From Brachycybe producta (Eukaryota > Arthropoda > Diplopoda > Playtdesmida > Andrognathidae), in assembly GCA_036925085.1 (NCBI GenBank), contig JAUPFP010000058.1, forward strand, positions 434,001 through 498,000: a stretch of DNA of 64,000 nt, written 5' to 3'. Both the position numbers and the translations under genes were made by a program. The notes beneath the pieces were generated by a model, which ran no database searches, was not told the origin of the DNA, and saw only the letters and a program-made list of their open reading frames with translations. Below, one piece after another: positions 40,101 to 55,119 of this stretch (the first letter of the stretch is position 1; each line of letters starts with the position of its first letter).

Positions 40101-41262
40101 GCAAAACAACTAACCTGCTAGTGAATCTGCAAAATTCAATACATTTTAAGTATTGAGTTTTGCAGGTTCACTAGCAGGTTGGTTATTTTGCAGATTGACT
40201 GATTCCGCATATCAACAGTAACATATTTAGAAAAAAATGTAATAACTTTTGTTCACCTGAAAACTACATCAATTATGTAATCTTTTTATGTTTTGTGAAA
40301 AGAGATATAAAAGAATAATACGGAAAATCATATGAATTTGGTATATTTTTATTTCATTGAAATTACACTAGAAAATGTTTGTATGTAAAGTTGACGTAAA
40401 CTTTTATTTAACAAAAATATCTAAAGATTGTTTGAATTTTCTAAGATGAATGGTCTAAAATTAATTTCAAGTGAAACATTTTATAAACCAGTTTTAACTA
40501 AATGCAATAGCCAAAAATTGCAAATAAGATTTTGTTTTAAAATTATTATAAATGGTTTAATCTGAAAAGGTATCGTAGTGAGAAAAATATACTTTTATAA
40601 CATTCATTTGCTATTCTAGTTTCTAACAAACTTTGAATTTTTTCAAGAAATTGTTTCTATAAATGTTTACGTCCACTTTCCAAATCTTTCTTCTGTGTTA
40701 TAAAATTAGAATTTGATTTTGATTTGTTTTCGTTTTTAATAATAATTTTGTTGTAATTATATCAGAATATAGACATTGGGTGCGTTCAGCTACGCAGCTT
40801 ATTTTGAAACACCGTGAAGATTTTGTTAGATATGAAGAACCCTTTATGTTAAAATAACATTATTCGATATAAAAATTGGGCTTCTTTGTGACATGAATGG
40901 CGGCTCATACATAGTAAATTCCTCAAGTGTCTTCAAAAGAGCAAAGTAAGTGAATGCACCCATTGGCTCAGCTCTTTTTAGCTCATCCTGTAATTACTGT
41001 ATTAATTTTATGGAACAGTCTATTGTTTGTAATAAGGGAGGGAGGTGTTGCGTTTTGAAATATATGACATTCGTCTCGCTGTCTTCGTGTCGGCCTTGAG
41101 TCATTTGCACGCATTTTAAGTGACGAAGAAAGTGTTTCAATTGCATTACATTCGAATTTCCAATCTTCTGTTACATTTCTAAATTCTGTTTTATTTATAT
41201 TTGGTTGTCGTGCAGTAGTTTCTATCTGTCATCAGTGGGAGGCATTTTATTGAAAATTTGTT
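37167..41262. other. Intergenic: PKA RII 3' side to copine
   Basis: About 4.1 kb of AT-rich sequence. A CRE lies at 37181-37188, immediately after the PKA RII stop. A dispersed repeat at 39311-39363 is shared with 57437-57488, and there is a long hairpin at 40071-40230 and a degenerate foldback fragment at about 40430-40690. No coding potential was recognised in the small ORFs (37188, 39059, 39454). Confidence 0.6.
40071..40230. repeat. Long imperfect hairpin (MITE-like)
   Basis: AACCTGCTAGTGAATCTGCA is answered by TGCAGGTTCACTAGCAGGTT across a short loop centred near 40145. The outer arms GATCTGCAAAACAACT and TTATTTTGCAGATTGA extend it, and ATATGTTAC recurs inverted at the rims. No target duplication was found. 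Confidence 0.75.
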
Positions 41263-44763
<3,501 letters not shown>

Positions 44764-47700
44764 CCGCTTGTTACCTTTTTAGAGGAGGAGTTTGAAACAA
44801 GAGCTTGCGATTCTTTGCTAACATTTTATTTTATTATCTGTCTCAATGCCGTAATCTCATTTTGCGAGCTTTTAATATGACAACCGCTTTAAAAAAATAT
44901 TTATAACTAAAAAGTGCCAATTTTTAATAAGAAATTTATTATTATGTTTTTTTGAATCTCATTTTGAAATACACAAATTTGATGTTGGGAATACAACCAA
45001 ACTTCAATTTATCTGCTTTTTTAGAAAAAAACTTTGGGGAATTGTATTAGAAGCTTACAATGGTATTCTAAAATATGCAATTTTGGTTATTCTGTGTTTT
45101 ACTCACAACATAAAGAAGAAATTGAAACTATTTCACAAACTTGAAGAGTAAATGAATTATTTAATTGCATTTTCATGTTGATTTTTTTTTAAAACTAAAC
45201 TATTCAATTTTTATTGGAATTTCAAATTTTAGATCTGAATCATTCTGATAACGTTCAAAATTTAAAAATATTGTTCATTTTTAAAACTACGATAAAATGT
45301 TAATTTCTAAAGATATCAACATAAAAATCCAACTATGTGATTCAGCTACTCTTCTAGTTTGCAAAACAATTAAATTATTCTTAGCTATGTTCAAAACTTA
45401 CAAATTCTACAAGCAACGTTTTTACTTTGAAAAAGTAATTGTAAAAGTAAAAATGAAAACTAAGCTTAAAGAAAGCTTAACTTAAAAACTTTCAGTTGAC
45501 TGGCAATTCGGTATTTTTATGTTTCATTTAAACAATGCAATTTGAAAATTGTGCTTTTCAAACTACCAGATTTAAAAAGTATCATCAAGGGAATTACTTT
45601 AGGTCATTCATTTTCTATTCTAGCTTCTGAAAAAGTTTCAGTTTCTTAAAGTTGTTTGTAAAAAAAAAGCAGGGGAGATGAAGTTAAATATCCCTTTTTT
45701 GTTTATGGTTCACTATTAATTATGAATTTATGACCAAATGGTTGACTGTTCCAAAGCGCTTCCGAAATTTTTTGTTTCGAAGGCGAGCAAAAGCCATTAA
45801 AGTATATATTTTAGCTGCAGAAATAGTCTTAATTAGTAAAATGAAAGTGCCATTTGCAACTGTTGTCGTTCTAAATTTACTAAAACCGTATTTTATTATA
45901 TATTTTATCCATACGTTTTTTATATATTTTACTTATTACGAACTTAAAAGTTATACGAACTTAAATGTTATACGAACTTAAATTATATGACGTAAAATGT
46001 GTCATTCATTTTCCTTTTAGACATATTTTAAATTATACATTTGGCTATCGACCAGTTTAAAACATTTGCTGTACAAAAGCAGCTAAGAAAATCGGGTTAG
46101 AACTCTTACACATGTTGATTACATGCCTGGATTTTTCAATTAATATTAAGTAAACTAAAATCCGATTTTATTGATTTTACTAAAAAAAAAATCAATCCAC
46201 TCTGACTTATGTTGTCTTAACTTTGCAAATTAATGTTATATTCGCAGCTGTAATGCCAAAATGACACATTCTAGCAGTTCGTGTATTTATCCGAATCTTA
46301 CATACATGTATAACTAATACGACCAAACAAAATCACGATTTTTCGGAAACGAAAATCGTTTTTTTTTGTATTTCAATCAAAAAGTATTAAGATTTTTTTT
46401 AAAAAAAATATATAAACAAAAATTTTAATGAAGTATTTTAAAAGTTATAAAATGTAAATCAAATTGTCTTGATTTAAATCAAACAAATTAGATGAAAATT
46501 ATTTTCATGATAACGCCATAATGTCTTAAGTACAAGTGTCAATCTGTTTGGCCGCCAATTCACCTAACTTTGCGCCACTTTGGCGTAATATTTTTTTTTT
46601 ATATATTTACACTCATTATTTTCTATTCATTTGAAAAATGTTTAAACTTAAATTCAAGAAATTTTTTACTTTTACTTCAATTTTTTTGAACCCTTTGAGA
46701 AGGATTCCAACATAAAAAAAACCCTGTTTGAAAAGATACTCACTAAACCACGTTTAGAACACTTAGGTTTCGAGGGTTCAAATCAAAAGTTCAAATGTTT
46801 GTTTCCTTTATCGAATTTTTAATCGTATCTAATATGATGATATATTAAATGTTGTGTACATGTGTGTACTGGTCAAACGTTATTTGTTTGCATTTAACTG
46901 AACCTCGGGGTCCAAATAAAAATACATTATTAAAATGTATAATAAGATCATTTAAATTTAAATACACTGACATAATGTAGATGTTTTATTTCATTTTTAA
47001 ATTATATTTCAGTGATGTACAAATATTTAAATTTTTCGTTTGGTTTTTACGAGACAATATAAACAAGAAATGCAACAACAAAAAATAAGATTAATTAACT
47101 AGTTTTAATTAAAACAGATTGGAGAGAAAAAAAATCACAAAAATCAATTAGAAAATGAAACTTCATCAACCTATTTGGAGAGTAAGAAAAAAAAACATAA
47201 TATAAAAAGGAAAAAGAATTCTTTAAAAAAGGCGGTATTTTTCTACAAAAAAAAAAAAACATAAGTTACAAAAAAAACAAAAAGGGTTCTAATGATTGTT
47301 TCATGTTTTCATTTGAATATGTAAAATTATTCAAGAAAATATATACATATAATGTATTTTGTGAATATATCTTAGGATTTTTTTTTTCATAGAAGTTTTA
47401 TTTAGGTATAAATGTAACTTCTTAATAAGCAAGTAAATAAGAAGTATGCAATCGTTCGAGAGGAATACAAGAAAAAGGAGTGTTAGTAATCGTAGACTTG
47501 TTCGACAAATGAAAACATGAACGATTTAATGTTATTAAATCAATAATTTAAAGTAGTTTACAATCAAAGTTAACGAAGTTCGCGAATCTCTTTGAAACAA
47601 AATTTGCAACAAATTTTAATTAACTGTTTTAATGTGTGCGTATATTTGAGCCACAGAAAATAAGAAAAAGACAAATTATACTCATTATTAGTAATATTAA

Positions 47701-49047
47701 TTTGGCTGGTTCTTAAAAAAAAAAATCACAGTGGCCCATTCAACAAACAGCCGAATTTGTCATTTTTTCTCTCTTCTGTTTCTTGTGGAATGTATGGCAA
47801 CGGTTAAAATTTACATATAAATAATTTCTTTGCCCATACAACATACGTTTCCTGTGTCATTTAAATTAATTCTAATGATAAAATAGGTTCAAAAAACATT
47901 TTATTCCACCGGTAAACATTTTTTGGGAGGGGGATGGGGAGCAAAGGGTAGGGTATCATAATTATACATTATATTTCATCATTTTCTATTTTGAAATTAT
48001 CTAAAGTTGAATACTTAAGCAATTTTGCATTCTTTGCAAGGAATTTAGAAATCAAAGAAGATTTCTGAGTGAATAAATTGCATTTCAGTATTAAGAGGGA
48101 ATGAATTACAAATGAATAATCGACTAAATATACTTTTTTTTCTTTTCTGAATTGAATTGAATTTTTCTATGATTTTGAAACATAAAACTGGCATAAATAA
48201 ATGAACATCTTCATTTGAATATTATTCAAATGATAGCTTTTAATATTAAATTTATTTCATAATTAAAACTAATTAGTGTTTCTTTTTTGATATTCTATTT
48301 AAAACAAGACCCAAATTAAAATAATAAAAGAGAATTAAAACTTCTCAGAATATCGCAAGAAAGCCTACTTTAACGTCTTAACAATGGCTGCCGCCACTGT
48401 TAAGACTTTAAATTAGGCTTTCTTACATCGGAAAGTAAATATCTGTTTTAAAAAAAACCCAAAAAAATGGCATTCGAAAACAATGTGTTTGTGAATTAAG
48501 CTAGCTTAGCGTACTTTTCTCCAGAAAAGCAATCACTTTTTCTTAAGAAGTTTAAATTGAATATGGCTTCCTTCATTGTGGGGATGCCACAATGTAAAGA
48601 ATGTATATTCATTGACGTCAGTCATGTTTGCAAAATAGCCTCCTCATAATAGGCTTTCTATGGCCTCACATTTTAGCAGAAAATGGCAAAAACAAGCACA
48701 TTTTTAGTAACAGTTTTGACAATCATTCTTTTTTAGGTAAAGAAACAATGTTATAATAGTTTCCAGTTATAGACAAAATTATGGCATTTTAATTCGTTTT
48801 AAAAAAAACGCTCGTATATATTTTAAAAATATTAGACTTATCAAAAAAAGAAACAGAAATTAATTTTTAATAAATTTTTAGTAGATTCGAATTTATTTTC
48901 AAATAATTTTAACCATTTATGTAATTGCAATATTTAATTAAAAAATTGTTTTGAAAATTAGAAGTTTCTGCTAAATTCTATACTAAGTCACTGATCTCTT
49001 AATTTTTTTTGTAATTATTTTGCCAGTATTTATGTCCCATTTTGAAG
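44764..49047. other. Convergent intergenic region copine / RAD54L2
   Basis: About 4.3 kb, very AT-rich. It includes a foldback-related fragment (45100-45480), three tandem TTATACGAACTTAAA units (about 45935-45980), and a 68-bp near-perfect hairpin (48357-48424). No gene was recognised; the ORFs at 45297 and 45730 look spurious. Confidence 0.6.
48357..48424. repeat. 68-bp near-perfect stem-loop
   Basis: Two 31-nt arms (48357-48387 and 48394-48424) pair with only three mismatches around the 6-nt loop CTGCCG. The arm reads AAGAAAGCCTACTTTAACGT. It lies about 620 bp beyond the RAD54L2 stop on the minus strand, so it could be in the 3' UTR or be an independent hairpin RNA or MITE. Confidence 0.8.
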
Positions 49048-52000
49048 TTATTGGGTTGAAGAGGTATGTATATCTGAATAGGGATTGGGGCCGTTTGATG
49101 CTGCATCTAGAACGTGAGGATAAAGATCGCCTAGATGTTTTGCACTAAGAGGAGCAGTGACCAGTTCGGGACGCGAAGTCGAAGTTGGAAAAAGACGTGA
49201 TCCGGCGGGAAGAAGGAGATCGCGTATCGAACTAACGAAAGCAACCTGATCTGCTGCCGGAGAGGGATTTTGGACGGGCATCGTACCCCAATTTGTCGAG
49301 GAGGAGGTGGATGTCAAGGAAGTGGAACCCCATGGCGGATATGGATTATAACTGGGTGTGCTTAATGTTTTATTGAGGTAGTCCATGGCACTCAAAGAAA
49401 GATCAGAATTTAATGATGTGGGCGTTGGTGGTTGACTTGTGGGCACAACCTGTGGAGATGATGTGCTCGTTGGAGATGGATTTGTAGCTGCTGGAGTGGG
49501 AACGGCAGCATAAATGGGACGCCCATGACTACCATAAACTGGTGTCTCCTGAGTCGGCATACTGTTGGTGGCCGTGTTGTTGTTGCTGCTGCTGCTGTTG
49601 CTGTTCGATAACAACTGATTAAAGCTCAAAGAATTGCTGGAATTACTATACGAAGAATGAGTGTAACTCTGGTTTCCGTTCGAGACGAGAGGTCGCATGA
49701 AATTTGGAACTTGCCCAGGTTCGTTTCGCATTACCAAACCGCCTGTAAGAAGTGCCGGATTTTGAGACGTGTACGTGTTTGTTCCGGACGAAACGATGAC
49801 GCTTCGAGATCCGAACGGTGCTGGCGGCGCAGATGACGTTACGATGACGTCGTCGTCGTCTTCGTCGCTGAGATCGATCACTTCGGCTTCATCGGGAATT
49901 CCACTACCACCACTCTGTTAAAATGTAAATACAATTCCAGTACGTTCAGGAGTCGTTCTCAAGTAAAGACTTACCACTCTGTTTGATCCGATAATGTTTC
50001 CGTGACTTCCACCAGAAAGGTTTGGCCCTGTAAAAGGCGGTAAAGAAGAAAGACGTTAAGTAAAATCGTAGCGTCCAAAGTTTCGAAAGTAATAATTTCG
50101 AAAAACACGTTCGTACCGACAACTTGCGGTGGATCCGGTTGTCCCGGTTGTTTAATGAGTACCAACTTGTTATTTGGACACCTGAGGTAGACTCCTTTTG
50201 GCGAACTGATGATCATCACTTGTTGACCAGCTGGAATCACAATCGGTTCACCCTGTCCATCTGGAGCAGGGATTTTCACCTCTGCAAAATGAAAAAGTGT
50301 CGATAAGGACAACGATCAAAGACTAAATTGGGTTTTCAAGGTGTTGTTACCGTTTGACAAGTGAATCTGTTTGAACGTTACTCCTTGTTTAGCTAAAGCT
50401 TCGAGAGGAGTCGGTCTCGGATTGTTGAACTGCATCGGACGGACGTTAGCCACCGGTCTTCCAGAGTGACCAAAATCCATTCCAAATGGATCAACCCTGT
50501 TTAAAAGTGCAAACTTAATAAACAAAATTCTTTCGAGACGTTCTACCAGCCGTACCTGGGATACGTTCTAGTGAAGTGAACTGTGGCTCTCTTGTCCATT
50601 TCGTAACTTTGTTTTGCGAGTCGTTTCTCCTTTTTCGTAAGTTTCAATTCCTTTCTATCCATTAATTGTGACTCGTGTTCGAACGGTGGACGAGTGAGAC
50701 AGTGTCCGTAAGACGTACAAAGATGTTTAAGGACACCGTCTTCGTAATTATTTGCGGAGTCGCTCAAATCTCGAGGAACCGGATCCATTTCGTTCGTAAC
50801 TAACAGACTGTTAACCTCTTTCATGGTCAGCGTTACGTCTGGGTTTAATTCGTCTACGACTCGATCTATAAAAGAGTTCAAGCAGCAAAGAGTCGAATAA
50901 ATGAACCTTGGTGTTAATCAAAACGAGAAATTGGAGGGATTCAACTGGCGACTAACCGGACATTCCTTGTTTGTTTATTTGCCTATCGTATATTTTCTTT
51001 TCTAGAGAATTATCTGTTACAAGCCGATAAACATAACAGGGTTTCGTCTGTCCGTATCGATAAACGCGGCAAACAGCCTGGGTGTCGTGGCACGGGTTCC
51101 ACGACGCATCGAAAACGATAACACGGTTTGCTCCGACCTTAACGTAAGAAAGAACACATTTTTGAGTCTTAAGTCTTAAGTCTCTGATTATTCTGTCTTT
51201 GAGGAGCAAAATTAAAGAGAAACTTGAAAGTGATTTAAAAACTAGAAGTGTAGCTCGACCACTTAAAGTGTACCAAATTTATTCCGAGGGATCCAGCCCT
51301 CGTGGATATCAGAAACAAGAGAATATTTGGATTGCTATTGAAGTCATTTATAAGCTTCTCACGGTCCGACGAAGGCGTGCTTCCATCTAGCCCTAGGAAA
51401 CAAAGAGTAGTCCTCGTGAAGTCTTGCGTTCAATGATCGGAACGGACGGGAATATACACTTACTGAAATAATTCACATTTTTTGCCCAACGAACACCGTC
51501 GGAATTAGGAATAGGCAATTGAGAGATCAATTCTTCGATTAATCCGAGCGTGAAGAGAGACTGGCTAAAGAGAAGGACACGATCGCCCGCCTTGAGACCC
51601 TGTTCGACGATCTGCATCGTCAAAACCATCTTGAGGCCATTCTCTACGATGCCTGGACGATAATCTTTTAAGATGTCATGAGCCTAAAGATGACGAAAAA
51701 GATTGTGATTTCATTTTGAAGCCAAGCGAACTTCTGTAATTTAAACTGAAGCTGAACTTTACCCAATCGTACGAAATGCTCGCCGACTCGAACTTTTCTT
51801 TAAACGGTGGGTATCCAGCATCCTGTTCCATTCCCGTAGGTCCCATTCCATCTTCAGAAAGAAAGTTCATGGTGTTAGGCACTGCACTGGCAGCTGCTGC
51901 TCTAGATCCTAACGATACGTAACAGTTAGAAATCTGGGCGAAAACAACATGAACCGATAAGGTGCTAACCTCTCCGTTTCGAAGATCCATTGGTCGTTCC

Positions 52001-55000
52001 CATTCTGGCCTCTTCCAAATCCAAATCGTCATCGAGACCTTTACTCTGCAGATTTTTGACAAAATCATACAACACGTCCGGATGGTTCCAAATCTACGAA
52101 AGAAACGAAATGTTAAGAAACATCGAAACTTCGTCATCTCGAAAGCAACAAGAAACACAACCTTGCAGCAAACTGCAAACGCTTTAATAGGATTCGTTAT
52201 ACTGTTACGACTAATGAGCTCCTGCATAAATGTTGTGTATAGTTGTCGCTGAATTGACGTCATTCGAACGAGGAGAATGTGTTCGTATTTTTGCGGAAGG
52301 GATATTCGAAGAACAGAATGACCACGTCTACAAAAAAAAAAAGGTTTCTATAAATACTCCGGACTTTGTTACTGTTTCAGAGTCGAACGGTTCTCGAACC
52401 TTTGAATGAATCCTTCGAGAAGACTGTGCAATACGTGGGCACGATAACGCATCAGACGAACGTCTTCAGGAGTACTGTCCACACACTGTCCGTTCTGAAT
52501 CGGTCGTTCGAACATATTGCAAAATTCCGATTTCGTTCCCAGAAAATTCGGTCTCACAAAATCCACCATACACCAATATTCAACAAGATTGTTTTGAAGA
52601 GGATATCCGGTGAGAACAACTCGACGCCTAATTAAAGCAGATGAAGAAGAAGCAAAAGTGTTTCGATCGACGTTCAATTGATAAGATAAAAAAGAAATGT
52701 CACTCACTTTGTCTTTATGTTTTTCAGCGCTTGAGATGTGCTTGCGTGACAGTTCTTTATGCGATGGCCCTCGTCACAGATGACGAGATCTGGCTTCAAC
52801 AAATTTTGCTGCATTTCTGTTTAAGACAAACAACATTAAAAAAAGCCTCGTGGTTTTAGTTAAAACATTTTGTATCGTCTCTTAACCAGTGATGAACTCC
52901 TTGTTCTTTTCTTCATCTTCCATGTCTGCGACAGCCGATGCCATGGATCCCTTCCTTCCACGCTTAAGTTTTACGTTTCTACTCTTCTGCGAACAAATTA
53001 GTCGATACATTTCGTATCCGATGAGGAGAACTCCTCCGTCACCCATCCAATCTCCTTCACAAATCGGACAAAAGACATCATAAATGAAGAGCTTCCCTTT
53101 CCAAGGGCAATTTGTTTACGAGCTTTTCTTACTTATGACTTTTGCTCGAGCTGCAGGCATCTTGTGCATATCGTTCAACGCATGGACAACGAAATTACGG
53201 CACCGTATCTCGCCGGCTCCCACTCTGTTGGCACCTTCCGATTCCGCCGGCTTAGACGTGCTCATACCGGGATTGGACAAAGATCGCGACGGAGGCGTCC
53301 ACATGTTGAATTCAGCAATCCAATTTTGTAGCGTGTTGACAGGAACGATGATGAGGACGGTCCTTGCCTCGGTGTGCCTCAGAAACACGTCGACAAAGGA
53401 AACGACTTGAATGGTCTTTCCTAACCCCATACTATGAGCAAGGATACAGCCAAACCCATTGCTCGTGTTGAAACTGGACAGCGACTCCACGATGTTGTCG
53501 TATAGAAAGCGAATGCCACCAATCTGTAAAAATCGGAGTTAATTCGAAGAAAATCATTTCGGTTTAATACGGTGAGAAAAAAGCTCAAGAATGTCAACTT
53601 GTGTCTCGTTCGCACCTGATGTGGTTTAATAATCCGTGACAACTGTGGTGCCAAGAAGATGTCCGGATCATCAACCGGATGTCCGACGTTGACTAGAACT
53701 CGACCCATTGCGTCCGGCTGATTGAAAGCATCGTTGACGTGTGATCCACTATTGTTTGGATCTTCTGCTTCTTTGGTCTCTTCTTCGTCGGAGATATCAC
53801 CGCAGACTGCAACTATATCGTCGTCGTCCGAATCGGAGGTTGTCGTTTCGTCCGAACTTTCCGAACTGGAGATATCGATGACAGCTAAGAAAAAGGCGAA
53901 TCAAATCATCGTTTCCACGATCAAATAATAAACCAACACCAAAGCCTAGACACTCCAGCGTGCACGTGCTGCACGACGCCATAAAATGTTAAGTGGAATT
54001 TGACGTTCCAAAAACGTGGTCTCGATTCTAACACGTGCAAGTCTAGGAGTGTCTCCATAGATTATTTAACTAACATTTATTAAACGAATCGTCATCGCTG
54101 CCACTGCTGCTACTCTCGACCAGAATAACATCGACACCTCCCATGTGAGGATGTTTATACAATCCTGCATTGGCCATCATCGATCCCATCGGAGAACCGT
54201 AACGCATCTGTCCCATTCCAACGTGTGGAACTCCTCCACCTCCGCGCTGTAAAACACCCGAAACGAGAAGCTGTCGTTCCTGTTGCCTCATATACGCTTG
54301 TTGTGCCAACATCTCCTGATGTGCTCGTTGTTGTATCTCTTGCAAGCGACGTTTACGTTCGAGTTCCTCGCGTTGTGCGGCCAACGTTTCGCTCTCCAAC
54401 TTATCGTCGGTTAGAATGTCGCGAATGTTTTTACGCATGTTAGAACCAGGAGCGGTCGTGGTGGTCGTTGTTGCAGCCGCAGCAGCAGCTTTCGGTTTCT
54501 TTTTGTTGTTTTTCTTTTTCTTTGTGCCTTCTCCTTCGTCTTTCTGTTCTTCTTCTCCACCTCCTCCTCCTCCTCCTCCTCCGTTGTTTGTCGATCCTTC
54601 GTCTGCTGCATCTTGTTCGTCTTCGTTTTCTTCATTGTCTTCTTGTACCGTCTTCGAGGTAGATGCTTCAGTATCCGGTTTTTGTTCCGTCGAGTCACTT
54701 GATGGTCCTTCTTTCACCGTGTTCGTATCCGTTATCGCTTTCTCTTCATCCGTCGTTTTCGAGTCATCGCCGCCATTGACTTCGTTTTTGATCGTCGGAA
54801 TTTCGGTCTTGATGAAACTCGACTCGTTGTCAATTGCCAACGATTCTTTAAGATCTTCCAGATAATCAAATTCTTCTAACTTCGGCCTTTTACCACCTGG
54901 CATACAATCGTCTAATAACTCGTCTGCGTTCGGAGTTGTCTCGCTTATTGCGGCCGTCGTATCACCTTCGACTGAAAACAAAAGGGTCAGTACCATTGTA

Positions 55001-55119
55001 AATTCCTTTTTTAATGAATTCAAACTGGGATGAAAGTTTTATTTACTAGGAGGTTGAGTGAATCCTCCCACGCTTGCTTCAGACAATGCGTTCACTTCGG
55101 CTATCAGCCACTCGTCCAT
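49048..55119 (-). CDS. RAD54L2: RAD54L2/ARIP4, Snf2-family DNA-dependent ATPase
   Basis: A nuclear Snf2 ATPase, known as androgen-receptor-interacting protein 4. Eighteen exons, 5' to 3': 55119-55047, 54971-54075, 53884-53616, 53523-53133, 53054-52887, 52816-52708, 52627-52400, 52327-52162, 52093-51970, 51908-51763, 51683-51464, 51392-51274, 51137-50957, 50865-50556, 50496-50351, 50281-50117, 50027-49975, 49914-49048 (1543 aa). Conserved blocks are [12 protein letters not shown], Walker A HSMGLGKT (443-450), [20 protein letters not shown] (614-617), [32 protein letters not shown] and [20 protein letters not shown] (ending at 998). The N-terminus has an acidic region plus poly-Gly and poly-Ala runs. 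The C-terminus is Ser/Thr/Pro/Asn-rich. The protein ends shorter than, but collinear with, vertebrate ARIP4. All phases join. Confidence 0.95.
51163..51271. mobile_element. Foldback MITE half that makes up RAD54L2 intron 12
   Basis: TCTCTGATTATTCTGTCTTT, AGAGAAACTTGAAAGTG, AAAACTAGAAGTGTAGCTC and ACCACTTAAAGTGTAC are a left-half foldback copy. It covers about 109 of the 136 bp of the intron (51138-51273) and reaches the 5' splice site. Confidence 0.75.

Noticed and set aside
45297-45981. Two 62-83-aa ORFs between copine and RAD54L2
   Set aside because: Lys/Ile/Phe-rich composition typical of AT-rich non-coding DNA, partly over a foldback remnant; no start context or family resemblance.
54411-54865. 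Plus-strand ORFs with poly-Val/Ala/Pro/Ser opposite RAD54L2 exon 2
   Set aside because: Antisense of the acidic, poly-Gly and poly-Ala region of RAD54L2, which has the conserved reading frame.
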